A stretch of DNA of 64,000 bases from Membranipora membranacea (GCA_914767715.1 OU612075.1:12586001-12650000); one strand, 5' to 3'; positions 14,384 to 28,300 are shown, counted from the stretch's first letter. Program-made: numbers and translations. The notes: generated from the sequence alone by a model not told the origin.

Positions 14384-14473
14384 GTATATACTGTGTGTAC
14401 CATGAGAAACTGCCAGAGTTCAAACTGAGTATCCGCTGCTGCTACTACCGTTAGGCTGTCAGTCATCCTGTGT
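14384..14473 (-). pseudogene. Relic of exon 12 with in-frame stops
   Basis: The minus strand begins after an AG with ACACAGGATGAC and follows exon 12 (TQDDW...SGYSA...TLAVTHGTHSIY), but Trp is replaced by TGA and a second TGA follows GYSV. A one-codon Ser duplication is also present. After TVSHGTHSIY-like sequence the homology ends abruptly and continues as an unrelated open stretch with several Pro/Thr (to about 14231). It lies 1 kb downstream of the end of gene B. Confidence 0.75.
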
Positions 14474-15320
14474 CTTCACAATAATAATGTGGCATACGAA
14501 TATAAATTATGAATGAATGAATGGCTGACCTTTATTGTCACAATGTTTCATGTGGAAGGGAATCAAAACCATCACTGTTTCGCTTCACAACATCAATAGT
14601 TTGAAGATTGTCTTATTCCAGTTATGATAATTGACCATGATATGGTTCTATTGGATCCCACCTTCTGCCCACATCGAACATAGGGAGGGTAGTATAAAGA
14701 ATATTATATTTTGACTTGTTTTTCAAACTATGTCATGGCAACTGCTGCTTATCAATGCAGCCGCAGTCAAAAATATATTTTGGTAACCTGTCAAACTATT
14801 TGACCAATTGTCCTCTTACTTTGCAGTGGGAGAGAACTCTTACTTACTCAATTATGTATCCAGAGTGTTAGTCCCAAACATGACTTGCCACTACTGCAGT
14901 GATAAAAATTCCAAACTTCCTGGATAAATTTACATATAAACATGGTCCGCCGTAATAAAGGACTGGTTTTTTTCTTATAGGGCCAGTCAGAAGAATCTTT
15001 GCGACAATTTATTTACTTTACGAAGCAACATTGATAACACAATATGGTATAATTCCATGTTATCTCTTTTACAAAATATTTTCACCAAATAAAACATCCA
15101 TCCGTGATTGAGATTAAATGCAAGAAAAAATCATACCAACCGATTAAAGTTAGAGAACAGTTTTTGTTATCAATCTAGATTTAACGGCCGAATTTAAAAT
15201 ACTGCTTCAATTCTATAACCAGCATGTGGTCCTGTTGCAACTGATATTCACCTACAGTCATGATGAAAAGGTACTGTTTTGTAAACACTATCCAATTTTA
15301 ATTAATCACAGAAGTTTTTT

Positions 15321-15326
15321 TTTATT
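15321..15326 (-). terminator. Poly(A) signal of gene B
   Basis: AATAAA on the minus strand about 145 nt beyond the TAA at 15470-15472, next to an A-rich tract on that strand. Confidence 0.45.
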
Positions 15327-15469
15327 CCAATTGAACTATTGACCATTTTAGTTGAATCAAATAATGAAAAACTGCAACATCAAAAGAAAATTTCACATTG
15401 ATTACTACCGGTGTAAAACCTTTCTGCAATTAATGAATGTGATTGTAGTTTGAGCTCTTGAACATTCTT

Positions 15470-18400
15470 TTAGGTGCTCACTTCTGCGAACCCAGTGTGT
15501 GATGGTGCATGTTGATCCGATATTGCAGAACCTGAATAAGTTAAAGCAAAGTCTTATATAATTGTGAGATAATTTTTTGTGAGAAGGTTTGTTTTGTGTT
15601 TGCGCCAAAAAACTAAGGGTAATGAATATGTTAATTTCAAAACTTGGACTGGTAGGATCTTTATAGATTCATGGTGATCTCACAATCTACAACAGCACTT
15701 TTTGAAGACTCTACCGGATTGTATAGTTGGGGAGTGGAATACGAAACTAAAATGTTTTGTTGTCACAACAGTTTCATAGTTGTTCTTTCACAACAAATAA
15801 GGTGGCACCTAACAACAGAGCTGCCAACTTACCGTTGTTGACTGTATCCAGTGCAAAAGGTTTTGGGTCAGTGTCTATGTCTTTTGCATCCCTCAACCTC
15901 ATTTTCTATGACCAAAGAAAGTATTGTCATGTATGTTACAAAAAGTGAAATGAGTATTGCTAGCATCAACAAGTATTACCTACTACTTTGGTTTGGTACA
16001 CCTATGGCGAAACAATGAATACAGATACACTCTTAAATTGACAAAGTCAAGTGACTAAATTTCCATCATACAAGAGCAGAAAATAAACTTCTTCAAATTC
16101 AAATATTTACAACACAAATTTTGATAGGTGTATTTTTCTGTCCCTAAAATTTAACAAAACTGAGGCTTTAAAAGTCTCTTTAAAAATAGGAAAGCATTTC
16201 TAGAAAGTACTTTTATTAATCTTCCTTCGCATATAATGCATGTTTCTTGGAATCATTTTCTGCCTGGCAGTAAGTTTTGCATGACGTCATACAGTCTGAT
16301 GCATAAACTGTCACTTTACACATCTTACCTTGAGGTAAATAGCTCGAACTCCGACGATCCCAAGTGCAACAAGTATAAGACCGGCTATAGGTGGGACTAT
16401 GTAAAGAATCAAGTCCTTCTGCTGCATACCATCAGGATCTACAAATTAAAATAAGTTTACAATGCATTGAAGATGTTGTGATCTTCGGGAGACACAGTAG
16501 ATATATTTTATTGCAATCTTGCTAGACGAAATAAATGTCAGCAGGGAAATGGCGGAATCTTGTCATGTATACGGAAAGTGTGTTCGCAAATTTTGATCAT
16601 TATGACTGATTTCATTGATTGTATTACTACCACAAGCTATAAAAAAGTGCTAGTAAAATGTTGCTGGTACACTCTGCTTGTAAAAAATAGTGAAGTTGCC
16701 TTGGTTGCAAAAATAAGGTTAACAAATAAGGTTAAAAAATAATGTTATTAATATAGATGCACATGTGTCTCAAAAAGTTGTCTTTTCCCCAGGCAGTACG
16801 ATATATAGTATAACCTAAACAATGTTTGGCCTCACAGCCGCAATATTTTGTTGCAATTTAATGAGGGTAAATAAAATCCATGTCATGCAAGGAAAGTGCA
16901 CGAACTGATGATGGTCATAGGCAGTGTGTTTCCAAACGTCAATCACACCCCACCCTAAACATAGTTGCCATATCTCTTTACCAGTGCACAGTAAAGATAG
17001 GCACATGTGACTCTTCATTTTATCGGAAGAATATGTTTATGTCTAACCAATCAACTAATTTGGATTCCCTCTTTGCAGTTTATTTTCCAGCCATAATATC
17101 ACCCTGGCTACAGTCCTGCTGGTTATTACCAGCTCTCCTACCCTTGGTTATTGTCGATGCTGTTTTGCTTCCTGTATAGGTTGGTGTGGTGGTTGGATGT
17201 GCTCTTGACATCAGTGCTGTGGTCAGACCAGCTCTAGGTGGAGGTATGTGAAGAGTCAAGTTCTTCTGTTTCAAATTGTCAGATTCTAAGAAATTAAAAG
17301 TAAAAGTAAATGAAAGAATTTATCTGGATACTATCATGGCATATAGAAAAAAAAAAATAACAAAATCGTCAAAGGAGGCTAAATATAAAAACTATATTTC
17401 AACTCTGCGTTGGCGTTATACTTGGTGCGATGAGAGTTGTCGTATCAACTCATTAAAAATGACAACTCATAAGTCATAAGGACTGAAACATCATGTTTTG
17501 TTTATAAGATACCAATAGATTCGATTGGATTTGAATTCAGATTTTTCTTTGCCATTACCTCAATCAAGCTGATTTAGGGGATACCATGGATAGAATAATC
17601 GATCCAAGTTATCGTGCTTTGCTGCTTTTGACCCGAACCCGAATACCTGATTTGACTATAGATGATGTTGATGCTCTCAAAGTCGCTGTTGTGGTAGTTG
17701 AAGTTAGTGGCTTTGTGGTTCTTATAGCTACAACATCCTCGTCTAAAATTAAAACATGACATTTTATATCACAGCTGAATTGAGAGTTAATTACGGACAG
17801 CTTGGTTAGTATCAATAAGTAAAATCCTCCGCTCTCCCTTTTCAAGCTCTGAGTCCAGAACCAGTATCATCTCTGAACACAACTACTCATAGGTTCACCT
17901 GCTAGTTATGATTAGACTTCATAGAAAAGGTGGACAGCACAACATTCGTGCATACCTAATAATCCATCACCATCGTCATCTATTCCATTGTCGAGCTCTT
18001 CATCGATCAGATTATCACAGTCATTGTCTAATCTATCGCCAGCAGTCCGGTTAGATGGGGTGCAGTAATCGCCTATTGGCGAAAATCTAGCGCCTAGAAA
18101 GAAGGTGTGGCAAAGTAAATTGATGAAATATACATTCCAGTGCAAGAAATATTTAATTTTCTTCTGTTTATCATAATTATGTATGGAGATGTTATAGGAC
18201 AGATTCTCAAATCGCTGTTTTAATGTGATATCAGAACATCCAACCACCTAACACATCGACTAACTAGACTCGTCAAGACTAAAAAGCCTGAACTGGAATT
18301 CAATTATAAAACCCATCTTTGACCAATGCTTGTCAAGATAGTCTAGGTTCAGGCGAAGAAAACAGTTTACTAAATTGGGAAGGGTGGCCACGACAGCAAG

Positions 18401-21400
18401 AGTATATACATAATTGATTGACACCTAAAATCATTATGATACATTTGTGTTTAAAAAATAGATAAAGTATAAATAACTATATATATTAATACATAATTAT
18501 ATGTATATATATAGATGTTTATTGGGTATGTGCATTCCTACCTGCTGGAAATCCATACGACTCATATTTGACTTGACCATATACGATTGCATTGAAGACA
18601 GCAGTGGGTATAGTGTGGTAGATACTGTGTGTGCCATGAGTAACTGCCAGAGTACGAGCTGAATATCCACTACTACCGATTGGCTGCCAATAATCCTGTG
18701 TCTATAAAATGAATAACACCATAAACAAGTAATACCAATAATGTTGGTGATGATTTCTTCATCTCCTATCTTCATCTGCTGCTTGATTACATGATAGGGA
18801 GCTCACGTTTGTTGTTCTCATTTGAGCCTCAAAGGGCAACTCATAATTATTAAAGCCAAAAGTATATGTAAAATTATAGTGTGGCATCGGTAATAATTCA
18901 TTGATATGAATCTCAAAAACTCTTTAATTATCAATGATTTATACACTATGGTTCCATGGATCGATTATGTAAGGATTTCGGTAGTAATCGCCCCATGGAA
19001 ATGGCATTAAAGTCAAATTCCAATTGTGACGAATGACTTTTTGGACGCGAATATCCAAACCGTGTTTATTCGTCGCATTTCCTAATTGGCGTCGTGGCTG
19101 AATGGTTGCGGCGTTGCACACAATGCCATCAAAGTGATTAAACGCAGGAGGCTGGGGTTCAAATCTCAGCCGCGGCAGATTCTTTTCATGTTTTTCCCAT
19201 CATGGGAATGGTTAGAATCCACTGGATTCTAACCATTCGAAATTGGAGTGAACCACAAAATCGACCCATGGAACCATAGTGATTGACTGATGTTAAATTT
19301 TGACAAAGATCCCAATTATTATCAGTTCTTACCCAGCAGTTTTGTGTTATATTATCACCTGCTACAAGTGATAAAGAGCTGAATGTTTCTGTAACAGGAT
19401 GTCTGTCCAGCAGTAAACCGTCCTCATCTGATGTCTTTATTATTATATTCACATAATTCCTGAAAATGATAATATTAAAGGTGTTGGTGTGAGCGGTGCA
19501 TTGAGCTGAGCCACTCACAAAGAAAGACCATTTTGAAAAGTAGAAACATCATTGTGCTGGTCGGAATATTTCAAGTACATGTACTAACGTTGTATATACT
19601 CTGTAATCACAAGCAGATTCTTTTTTTCTTTCTCATTACAGTATGTATTTGATTTGTTGTTCTCTTTGTGACAACTGCACACGATTATGATTGTATGGTA
19701 TTAGATAACTGTACTACGATATACCTGTAGGGTTGGTCGAATCCGCTTGTTGGGGTCTTGAATGTGTAGTAGTTTCCGTACTGCTCTTTTGGGGTTACAA
19801 TACCCATCATTGGATCAGATTCTACCCTGGTTATCTCCCCTACAACCAAGAAACTCTTTCAGCATCGCAAAGTTCGGTTCTGATTCTAATTCAGTTACAG
19901 TTTAATAAGACTATATCTGGATCTATTTGTAGAGTTTCATTGCAATTACACGGGGTGCTAACTCAACCAATCGACAACATCTTCACATTCTAAGACATAT
20001 AGACGGCAAACCTGATTGAGTATACTGTGCCACGATGACTGGACTGCTTGTCACAATATGCATAACTTCATTCTCTTTGGTGCTCAGGGTCAGAAACTCT
20101 CCTAATCCACTTAGGGTCTTGGTTGTGTTTGTGCTGGTATTGGACTTGTAGACTGTTACATTAGTTGTTCCATTTGTAGCAGCTGAAATTGGAATAATTT
20201 AAGGTTCTATTGGTTATGATGAAGGGGCATTGTGGTATATGCGCTGTAGATCAAGGGGAAATCTAAGGATATTTGATAAGAAAAAAGCTATCATTATCAT
20301 GGTTTTGTCTTTTCACTATTGTTTGCTAAACCAGATATTGCAATGCAGAAAAGTGTGATTACTGTATTTAATGAGAAAAGTTGATAACTCATAGACGTCA
20401 TTCTGTTATTAGAATACAGAAAAAACCCATACCTACTACTCTGTAAAGATCTCCTTTCCCCTCAAAAGCTGTACTTGTGAGGAATTCTGTGCCCAGAGTG
20501 TGTGTTGGAGGTATCATTTCAACAATATGGTCACCAGAACGCTTCAGCGAACCCCGCATGTGAACATCAGCTCGCTTGTTACCTGAATACAAAATGCAAG
20601 TTGATTTCGGTAAAATGCTACTACTATAATTGGTATCCTCATCATCACAACAAATCAGCTTTGTAAAATTAGGACAATAACACTGATTTTTGTGAGAATT
20701 TGGCTAATTGCTATTGTAAGATTTAAAATTGCAGATTAAGGCTGTTAGGCTGACTTTATTTAAGCTTCGAACTCATATTGTTTTATAATGGTTTGGTATA
20801 GGGACCTGGAACTTGGCTAGATGCTACATGTGTAGCCAGACTCTGCTTACCTGCCATCACAGCTACTGGTTTCGAGCTTGTTACAATAGCCCCTGTAATA
20901 TCCGCCCCAGCTGAAACTGGTGGCTTTGGTGTAGTGATACCTGCAAATTAAATGGATTACATATTTATCACCAACAATCACCCATTGATCTCATGCTGTG
21001 TGTCTGTATTGTTGTATGCATATACTCAATGACAAACTGAAAAATTAAATAGAACAAGATCTTCACCTAGTGATTCCCTAATAAGCAGGGGTTAAATATC
21101 GCTTTGGGAAACAAATTTGCTACCCTGTTTTTTCAGATCCCCCCCCCACCACGAATTATGATTAAAATCCTGACATTCTGGCGACCTTTGATAAACATTC
21201 CAAACCCTGCTGCTGGCTAATGGTCAATAAAATTGATCTCATTTGGAATAGAAAATTGCTGAGCGAGTTGTCCCTAATCATGTTAAATTAAATAGTAATC
21301 GAACAGTCTAATATCACATTCGGCAGGTCATTCAGCTACAAAAAAATCGACAATCAACAATTTCATTATTTCTTAGTTACCTTGGGTCGCCCGGAACAGT

Positions 21401-24400
21401 CCTACAAGAGAATAATTCAACTTGTCATTAATCTGTACAGAATTTGTGCACAATAGGAACATAATTCTGATTTCCATAATTTGGCATAGCAGACTTGGTG
21501 TGACAGCATAGAATCTTTGACAATATTTCAACAGATAGAAATGCACTTATTTGCTGCCTAGGTGATACGATACCATTTAATCTAGAGAGGCACAATTTGT
21601 TAAGACATTCTTGTACCTTCGGGCGTTCGTCTCCTCATAGGATCTGTCAGGAATTGGAAAACTTCTCCTCTATTTAACGTGAAAGGTGGTACCAGATCGT
21701 CTCCTCTGAGAGAAACCTCAAGATGGGTGTTGTCTTGGATTGCTGCTATAACTTTTGAGTGAAGAAAACAAACTTCAAGTCAAATATTCAATGTACTCCG
21801 CTGTGTGTAGTGTAGTGTAGTGTAGTGTAGTTGCGTTCCTACTCTTAAATTTAGTTAAGTTAAGAATGTCATATGAAGCTATGATGTGTAATCAACTGAA
21901 TACTTCCAAGTGAAATCATCCCTGAGCCTATGAGAAGTTTTATCTCACGGTGTAGAAAAATGTATCCATATTATAATTTTCTCACCCAAATTTCAATCTG
22001 CGAACCCAAACGATGCGGTGTTTACTGCTTGACTGTATTAATGCTTTGTTCTGCGGTTGTTTTTTACAGTAACAATGATTCATAACACTCTATATGTGAT
22101 ATATCGCTTTTCATAACTTTTAAATATTGTATTGGTGATCATATCTAATAGTTATTTTCACTGTTGAAACCTCCCAAATATTTGACGTTGAGTCGCAGTG
22201 ACCTCTGGAAGTTTATTTTGGGGCAAAAAGTGCCCCTTTTAAATTGAGCCTTCTATGCCTTTTTTCTCAGGTATTTGATTAGTTTATGCTTTCACCACAT
22301 AGAGGAGGCATGGCACTAACTGGAGGAGTGACATTTTAGTGAAAATTTATAATTTTAGGCCTCCTGTCTTCGAGACTTGAAATTGATTTTTGCAATAGTA
22401 ATACGGCCATTTCTGACCCCTCATAACATGCGACCCCAGTAATGCAGAAACTAAAATTTCCAATTTATTATACAATTTTGGTCTTTTACTGCCACTTCTA
22501 TCAATAATCTTATCAGCTTATAGATACTGGTTGTCACAACTGTAACAGATAATAACCCAAATTTTAACTAATTTAGGTTCAAAATTTGCCAGCCAAAATT
22601 TAGAAATTCAGAAAGATGTCAGTCAAATTTGTTGTCAACGTTATGAGCAGCAGGAGATTGTTTAGGTTTTTGATCGAAGCGATTGTCGATTATCGCTTTA
22701 AATCTTTAGATATTTGAATTTTTGTGGCTAAACCAGCTTTATTAGGTCCAAAACATGCACTCATCTCCAGCCAAAAAACTGGAAATATGTTAAAGTACAT
22801 GTTATACCCACTAGCTTCCATTAAACTAGAGAGTATTTCTGATGTTTTTCAGTGGAGTTTGATGATAAATTCAATAGTTGAGAAGTTATGAGCATAAACA
22901 TTTCTCTTTTGATGCTAAGCAATCACCCAAAAAAGTTGATCCATTGTTGTACACAATGTGTTTTGCATGTAATACTGCATAGAGTTTCATCACGTTTTTG
23001 CATAACGTAATTTACTGCATAATCTTGCCCTTTGCTGCCTATACGTTTTCAATGTATTTTAGTTGATGTATAATTAATCAAGTTAGAAACAAGCGGTTTA
23101 AAAAAATTTGCGATATTAAACATAAGCCAGACTACTGACAACGTGTCAGTAAAGGAATTTTTGAGATGGAACAAATAGTTCCTGAGACACTGAAAAGGTC
23201 CATGGACAAACCTAACATTGAGCCTGCATTTCTGTTGACAGCTTGCCACGCTGGTATTACATATTCTGTCCCCAACACATCTGTAGGCAGAACCATGAAA
23301 GAGCCTGTACTTGTTTTCTACAAATATGATGAACACAAACAGTAATAAACGGTAATAAGGGTTAAGAAAACCAACTCGTGCCTTGTTCACCATTCACCCT
23401 TCAATGATGACTGGGTTATTTTGTCTTGCCCTGCTATGCCTACAATCCTCCAAAGTACCACATGGGACAAATTTATGACATATGTGCACAAACTATCTTT
23501 GAACAGCTCTTGTTGTGATCCCAAACCCAAAAGAAATATTCTTCTACGAAAAGGCTGAGCTAAATCTCAGCCAACAATCCACATCCTACGGTTGACCAAA
23601 ACAGCCAATGTTTTCCCACATATTTAACCCAGTTCCTATAGATATGGCAGATTTAGTCTTAACGAAACCGCCATTCGCATGTTGGCTGAGTCAAGCGCTA
23701 AATCAAATGGCATTCATAGTCTGACCTAATCAGCCAATGTGGCTGCACATTATATCTGAATCATTTTTTGTAGCGGTTTTGGTCTGACCAAAGCTGCCAA
23801 CAAAAAAGATAATATAAATAGCTGCCGTATCTACAGGCACTGGGGCTTTTATGTTGGAAAAATCAGTGGTTTTTGTCATATCCATCTTTGAAAATTCGCA
23901 GTATAAACCTTGAGGAGACATTAATTATGAAGTTTTTATTGATTGATTGATGATTGTTTTGGATCGGGCATGTCTGGACTGCATTAGTTGTTGTACACCA
24001 TATAGAGAAGCATTGTATGTGAAAAGTGGAAATGATATACCTGTTTGTTGCTGGCAAAGACAGCCACCTCATCTTCTGACTGAATAATAAGTGCCTTGTC
24101 TTCTATAATTGTTTTGTTGTCAGTCATACGGTAAGTGCTGGGTACAGTGTACGAGTATACGTCTCCTGATTTCACTGTACCTTCCTGCAATGGTTGAGTG
24201 ACGGTTTTTAATGGCATCCAATATCATTTGAATATGACCCAGCGTTAAATACATCTGACAGTGGTGATGCCCAAATAGCCAAAAGCGTGGGACCCGCAAA
24301 TGTTGCAAATCAGGTCTTGAACGTATCTATCAATCTTGAACAACCAGGCATTGAATACATTGTCCAGGAACATTGATCACCGCTCAAAGGCTCTAATTTT

Positions 24401-25432
24401 TTGATTCCCATATATTTAACAGGTTTTATAATTTCATGGCATAAGTTTTATTTTTAGTCTGGGTGTAGAATGTTTTGACAAAAGGGTCCAAAAGAATTGG
24501 GTGAACAAAGACTCTAAACCTTATCAGTATCAAATTGAGTTAAATGTAGAGATTAGATAATAAATGATTGCTCTATCCCCATCTCTACCCATTACTCATT
24601 ATTTAAAACTTAACTTTACCTCCCAGTTATTCCTCTCTTGAATTGTTTGGAGTTTAGTGCTCGCAAGCAGAAATCGGGAGATTTCCATAATGTTTTTGAG
24701 TCATAAAATCAGGGTAACATAGGAATGCTGCATAAAACTGAAAATCCCTGCTGAAGAAACACAGTCCACACTGCCCCCCCCCCTCCTCTGAAAAGAAACA
24801 TTCAATGACCTTGATAACAGAAGACATGACTCAATGGCACAATCAGTAGTTCGTCAATTGTCTAGAAAAACAACAATGGGCAAGAGTTTATTATCAGCTG
24901 GATGGTACCTTTGTTCCATTGCCGTAGGTGTAGTTAAATCCCACAGGGTCAATTTGCCGTGTTGTCACAAACACTTCCAAAGTTCCATCGTCGTTTGGGT
25001 GATTTGAGCCAAATGCAAAGATAAATTCTGTACCTTCATTATCTGGACCTGAAATGTTAGAAAATAATTTCATGAATACACGAAATATGAATATATGATA
25101 TTTAAAAGCATCAAGTTAAAAGATTCTAACATTAACAATTACATTCACGCACATAACTTTGTTAGCACTATAATACAAACTCAAGAGAGTATAGTGTATT
25201 GACTTGAACCGACGCCTTGTTGGTGTTGGTATTTGTTTTATTACATTTCTCTATCAAACCAAGGTTCGATAAAGTTGAAATTTTGTGCTCATTTGTTGCT
25301 CATCACATATTGCTATTGTAAAGAAATCTCAGATTGTAATACCATACCTCCAATTCCCTCAGATATTTGTACCAGAAAAGTCACAATAAGGACAATCACC
25401 GAATAGGTATCGGCTAGGCATCCGAACAGCAT
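15470..25432 (-). CDS. Gene B: IgGFc-binding-domain single-pass membrane protein, about 692 aa
   Basis: Eighteen coding exons on the minus strand: 25348-25432 (exon begins at 25469), 24909-25048, 24041-24184, 23212-23317, 21617-21751, 21381-21401, 20851-20940, 20433-20582, 20012-20182, 19725-19839, 19333-19459, 18542-18701, 17956-18093, 17647-17742, 17130-17285, 16329-16438, 15833-15905 and 15470-15531. They total 2079 nt in one frame ending in TAA. Order in the protein: signal peptide (residues 1-28), IgGFc-binding-type ectodomain (about 29-481), DNDCD/DDDGDG motif (482-527), Thr-rich stalk (528-559), an extra exon (560-611) that resembles the transmembrane exon but has lost its hydrophobicity, a transmembrane helix (about 620-643) and a tail ending near APSHT. 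The tail has Phe where gene D has Tyr (FALDT versus YALDT). A TTTATT (AATAAA on this strand) lies at 15321-15326. If the intron after exon 14 were retained, a stop would follow after 12 residues and give a soluble form. Ligand unknown. Confidence 0.87.
16329..16438 (-). other. Gene B transmembrane exon
   Basis: A 110-nt exon encoding KDLILYIVPPIAGLILVALG followed by a short hydrophobic stretch and a positively charged end (VRAIYLK). It closely matches the gene D transmembrane exon at 60508-60617 (LILYIVPSVAGLILIILG). Gene C uses a different transmembrane exon at 31883-31983. Confidence 0.8.
17130..17285 (-). other. Gene B exon 15: stalk exon derived from a decayed transmembrane-exon duplicate
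   Basis: A 156-nt exon (phase 1-1, acceptor TTTCTTAG, donor GTAATA). Its first half aligns with the real transmembrane exon at 16329-16438 and the alignment continues into the upstream intron (TTTTAATTT before both AGs). Residues that are hydrophobic in the helix have become Thr, Pro, Arg or Met. The second half (PTYTGSKTASTITKG) resembles the end of the gene D stalk exon. The frame is open and the borders are sound, so it is probably used as stalk, but it could also be a skipped relic. Confidence 0.6.
17956..18093 (-). other. Gene B exon 13: MopE-like metal-binding motif
   Basis: A 138-nt symmetric exon encoding residues 482-527. It shows GDYC, then RLDNDCDNLIDEE and DDDGDGLL. The Gly of DGLDND in the paralogues is Arg here. 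It sits between the ectodomain exon ending SYGFPAG and the first stalk exon. Confidence 0.75.
18943..19283. mobile_element. Inverted-repeat element containing a tRNA-like segment, gene B intron 11
   Basis: Terminal inverted repeats CACTATGGTTCCATGG with TCGATT at both ends enclose about 300 bp. The interior (19088-19180) looks like a tRNA promoter region: a box-A-like TGGCTGAATGGTT and a box-B-like GGTTCAAATCT spaced as in a class II (Ser/Leu-type) tRNA. A second palindrome (GGTTAGAATCCACTGGATTC then TAACC) is near the right end. The acceptor and T stems pair imperfectly, so it is not a functional tRNA gene. Confidence 0.6.
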
Positions 25433-25469
25433 CCTCAACAGTACAAGACCCTCTTGTCACTTGGCTTTC

Positions 25470-28300
25470 CTGAAATTAAAATACAATTTTATTCTCCCTG
25501 AATACACAAATTTTAGTGTCTGTGTGTATGTGCGCAATCTGAGATGAATTTAGAATATCTTCGAATACAAAGGAGATAGAGCATGGTCAACATTATTAAA
25601 AGATAAGTCCAAGATAAGACACTGACAGCGGTCATATCAAACAGCAGATAACAATCCACTGCAATTATCACATTGTGTTCCAAGATTGTGTCGTCTTTAA
25701 TTCTTTGATGACGAAATCTCTCCAAAACTATGTTTCCTACCAGACTGAAACACATGAAGGCAGCCATACCAGGAAAGCGATCAGTACAAATTATTATGAA
25801 GGAACATACATGTTCCACTTACAATTTTCAGAAATAGTTTCAGATCTTTTTTCTATCTTGATGAATTCTTTTACCCTCACTCATAATACCACGTAGGCTC
25901 ATTAGGATAAGCCTTGGCAAAGGGACCTGCTTCTTTGGTTGATGCATGTGAATTAGATTGATATAATTCAGGAAACTGGAGTCCTCAATTTCATCCCTTT
26001 TAGCTGTATTGTCTAATTCAGGTTGAAAAAAGTATTTCAGAAAGATTCCACAGATTTGTTTTTCAAATGACTTTAAATGACTTTAAATAATTCTTAGATA
26101 GATCTAGTTACTAACAGAAAAATAATTACTGATGGAATTGCTGCACAAATAGCCTTGTCGTGTGTTTTATAACTGGCCCATAAATCCATTTCACTTTCTG
26201 AGTGTGAATCGTGTTGCATAGGAAGGACAAGTTATTATGACACACTTTCCGACCTGTTCATTAGCAATGTCCATATGCCAACATTGTGATGATCAGCTCC
26301 TGTTTAGCCAGCGCCAGGTGTTCAAATCAATTATCTCTTATCAGATGTATAATAGTCAACAACTACAGGATATGCAGATAGACAACTCTATGCATGCTGA
26401 CTTGTCACTTATGATCACTGATATGGCAGAACTGTGCACAATCTGGCAGACAAAACTCAAATTTTTCAAAACGTATCATTGTCCAATCTTGTCTTGCTCA
26501 GTTTCAATCCAGATATAAATGAAGTTGTTGAGTTAGTTTACGAACATCTAACAATCCATCACAGGATCAACGCGTAAAATTTATATATATATATATATTT
26601 GGGAGCTTCAAAATTTCAGAAAATTCTGCCCCTATTATTAATGTCAGATCAAATTTGTATTTGAGTTATAATATCATTGGCCAGCATTCCTACTCAAAAA
26701 CATCATACCTAGGAATCTGTAATTGAAATTAATAACTCCACTTTGAACCCTTGATTGAACAAATTTTTCATCTCAGCGGCAGCATCTAGGGACCTGGACT
26801 GACAAACTAAAAACAGTGATAGACCCTATACTTAGTGATTTAATGATATTAGTATTGAGACATTTGGGATGTGAGATGGTGCAACGTGCAGTCTGCACGC
26901 AAAAAGTATACCAGGAGATGAGGGCTTCAGCAGTCTCATAAGGATAGCTTGTATTGATAGATTGTCCCACTGCCCTAGCACCTGTCACACAAGTGTATGT
27001 ATATTCCAATAGCCTAGCTTTATAGCCCACTTCTTTTGAATGTATTTCCAATGACTAAGATTGATGCTACCAATTTATAACAGCGGTAGTTACTGATAAC
27101 ATAAACATAAGCAATAAATCAATTTAAGTTTAAAATAGTTGAATTAAAATCAAGCCTGAGCTGTAAGTAAAGGTAATTATAATGTATTAACACATCGGTC
27201 AGCATACATGTAATGAAATCAAAAGTATATTATTTACCTCATTTGAATATATAAACTATAAAATTATAAACAGCCAAATTGTAGTAGGGAAGGTAGTTGT
27301 ACCATTAAACAAACATTACGTGTTGAAGGATTATCACAATATAAAAAATATGTGTGACATGAAATTCAGTATCAAGAGATAATCAAAATTGAATCCCGAT
27401 AGCGATCAAATCAAACATCAGAGACCTCATTTTGTTCATTATTTTCTGTAAATCTGTATATCTTTTATGGATGGGGGGGGGGGGGGAGAGAGCAATCATC
27501 CCATCACTCTACACTTGAATGCTGTTTACTCCTCTTTGGGCTTCAAAAGCTGCAACTCCTGAGCAATAAACAAAAAATACTGCAAAATGTCTTATGTCTT
27601 ATTACTTAGCTTACTGCACAGACATTTTTATTGTCACTCCTCGTGTTGGTTAAAACAAAATATAAACTGTAAAGAATATATGTTTTATTATATTTTAACC
27701 TGGTAAACAATGAGTAAAGTTGAAGGGTTATTGACTAGGATGTCTTATTAATACAGTTAATTCTCTTATCCTTTTTCGGAAAATTGAGGTTGCACTTCAT
27801 AGCTTCCCCAGCGGATTACAAGAGCTATAGAAAACACGTGATCATGCCGGATTTTAACGTGGTACTTAAAGAACTAGTTTGATCTGCAAACGTAAAGTCT
27901 CAAAAGTCTCTATAGTCGGCAAACCTCTTGAGTTGTCAGAAATTTAGACAACAATGAGACAACCGGTGAGCTAGTTTCTTCTTACCTGGTTTCCTAGCAG
28001 GAATATGGTTTATTCTCCTTTTCCTCATCAGATTAGGCATTGCAGTGAACCATGCTAGGTCATGCACTATTTTTAGCTTATTTAATCAGCTACCTTAGGT
28101 TTCATGCATCTTGTTTAGTATATGTCTCACATAGTATTTGATTGTTACAGTTTTAGAGTTGAATCTTGAATGGTACTCTTCAGTAAAGACCGAAATAAAC
28201 AAACAAAAATCACAGGAACAACTCAGCATAACTCGTCAGAGCGGCCAACGATGCAATTTAGTGCCCTTCCTTGAGCTCTTTTTCAAAGCATTAATCTTAA
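25470..28300. other. Spacer upstream of gene B
   Basis: Holds the likely promoter region of gene B, a short TA run near 26582, and a G-run at about 27474-27487. No exon homologous to the gene family was found before the relic at 28305. Confidence 0.4.

Noticed and set aside
19088-19180. Functional tRNA-Ser gene
   Set aside because: T arm and acceptor pairing are imperfect and the segment lies inside an inverted-repeat element; better a tRNA-derived fragment.
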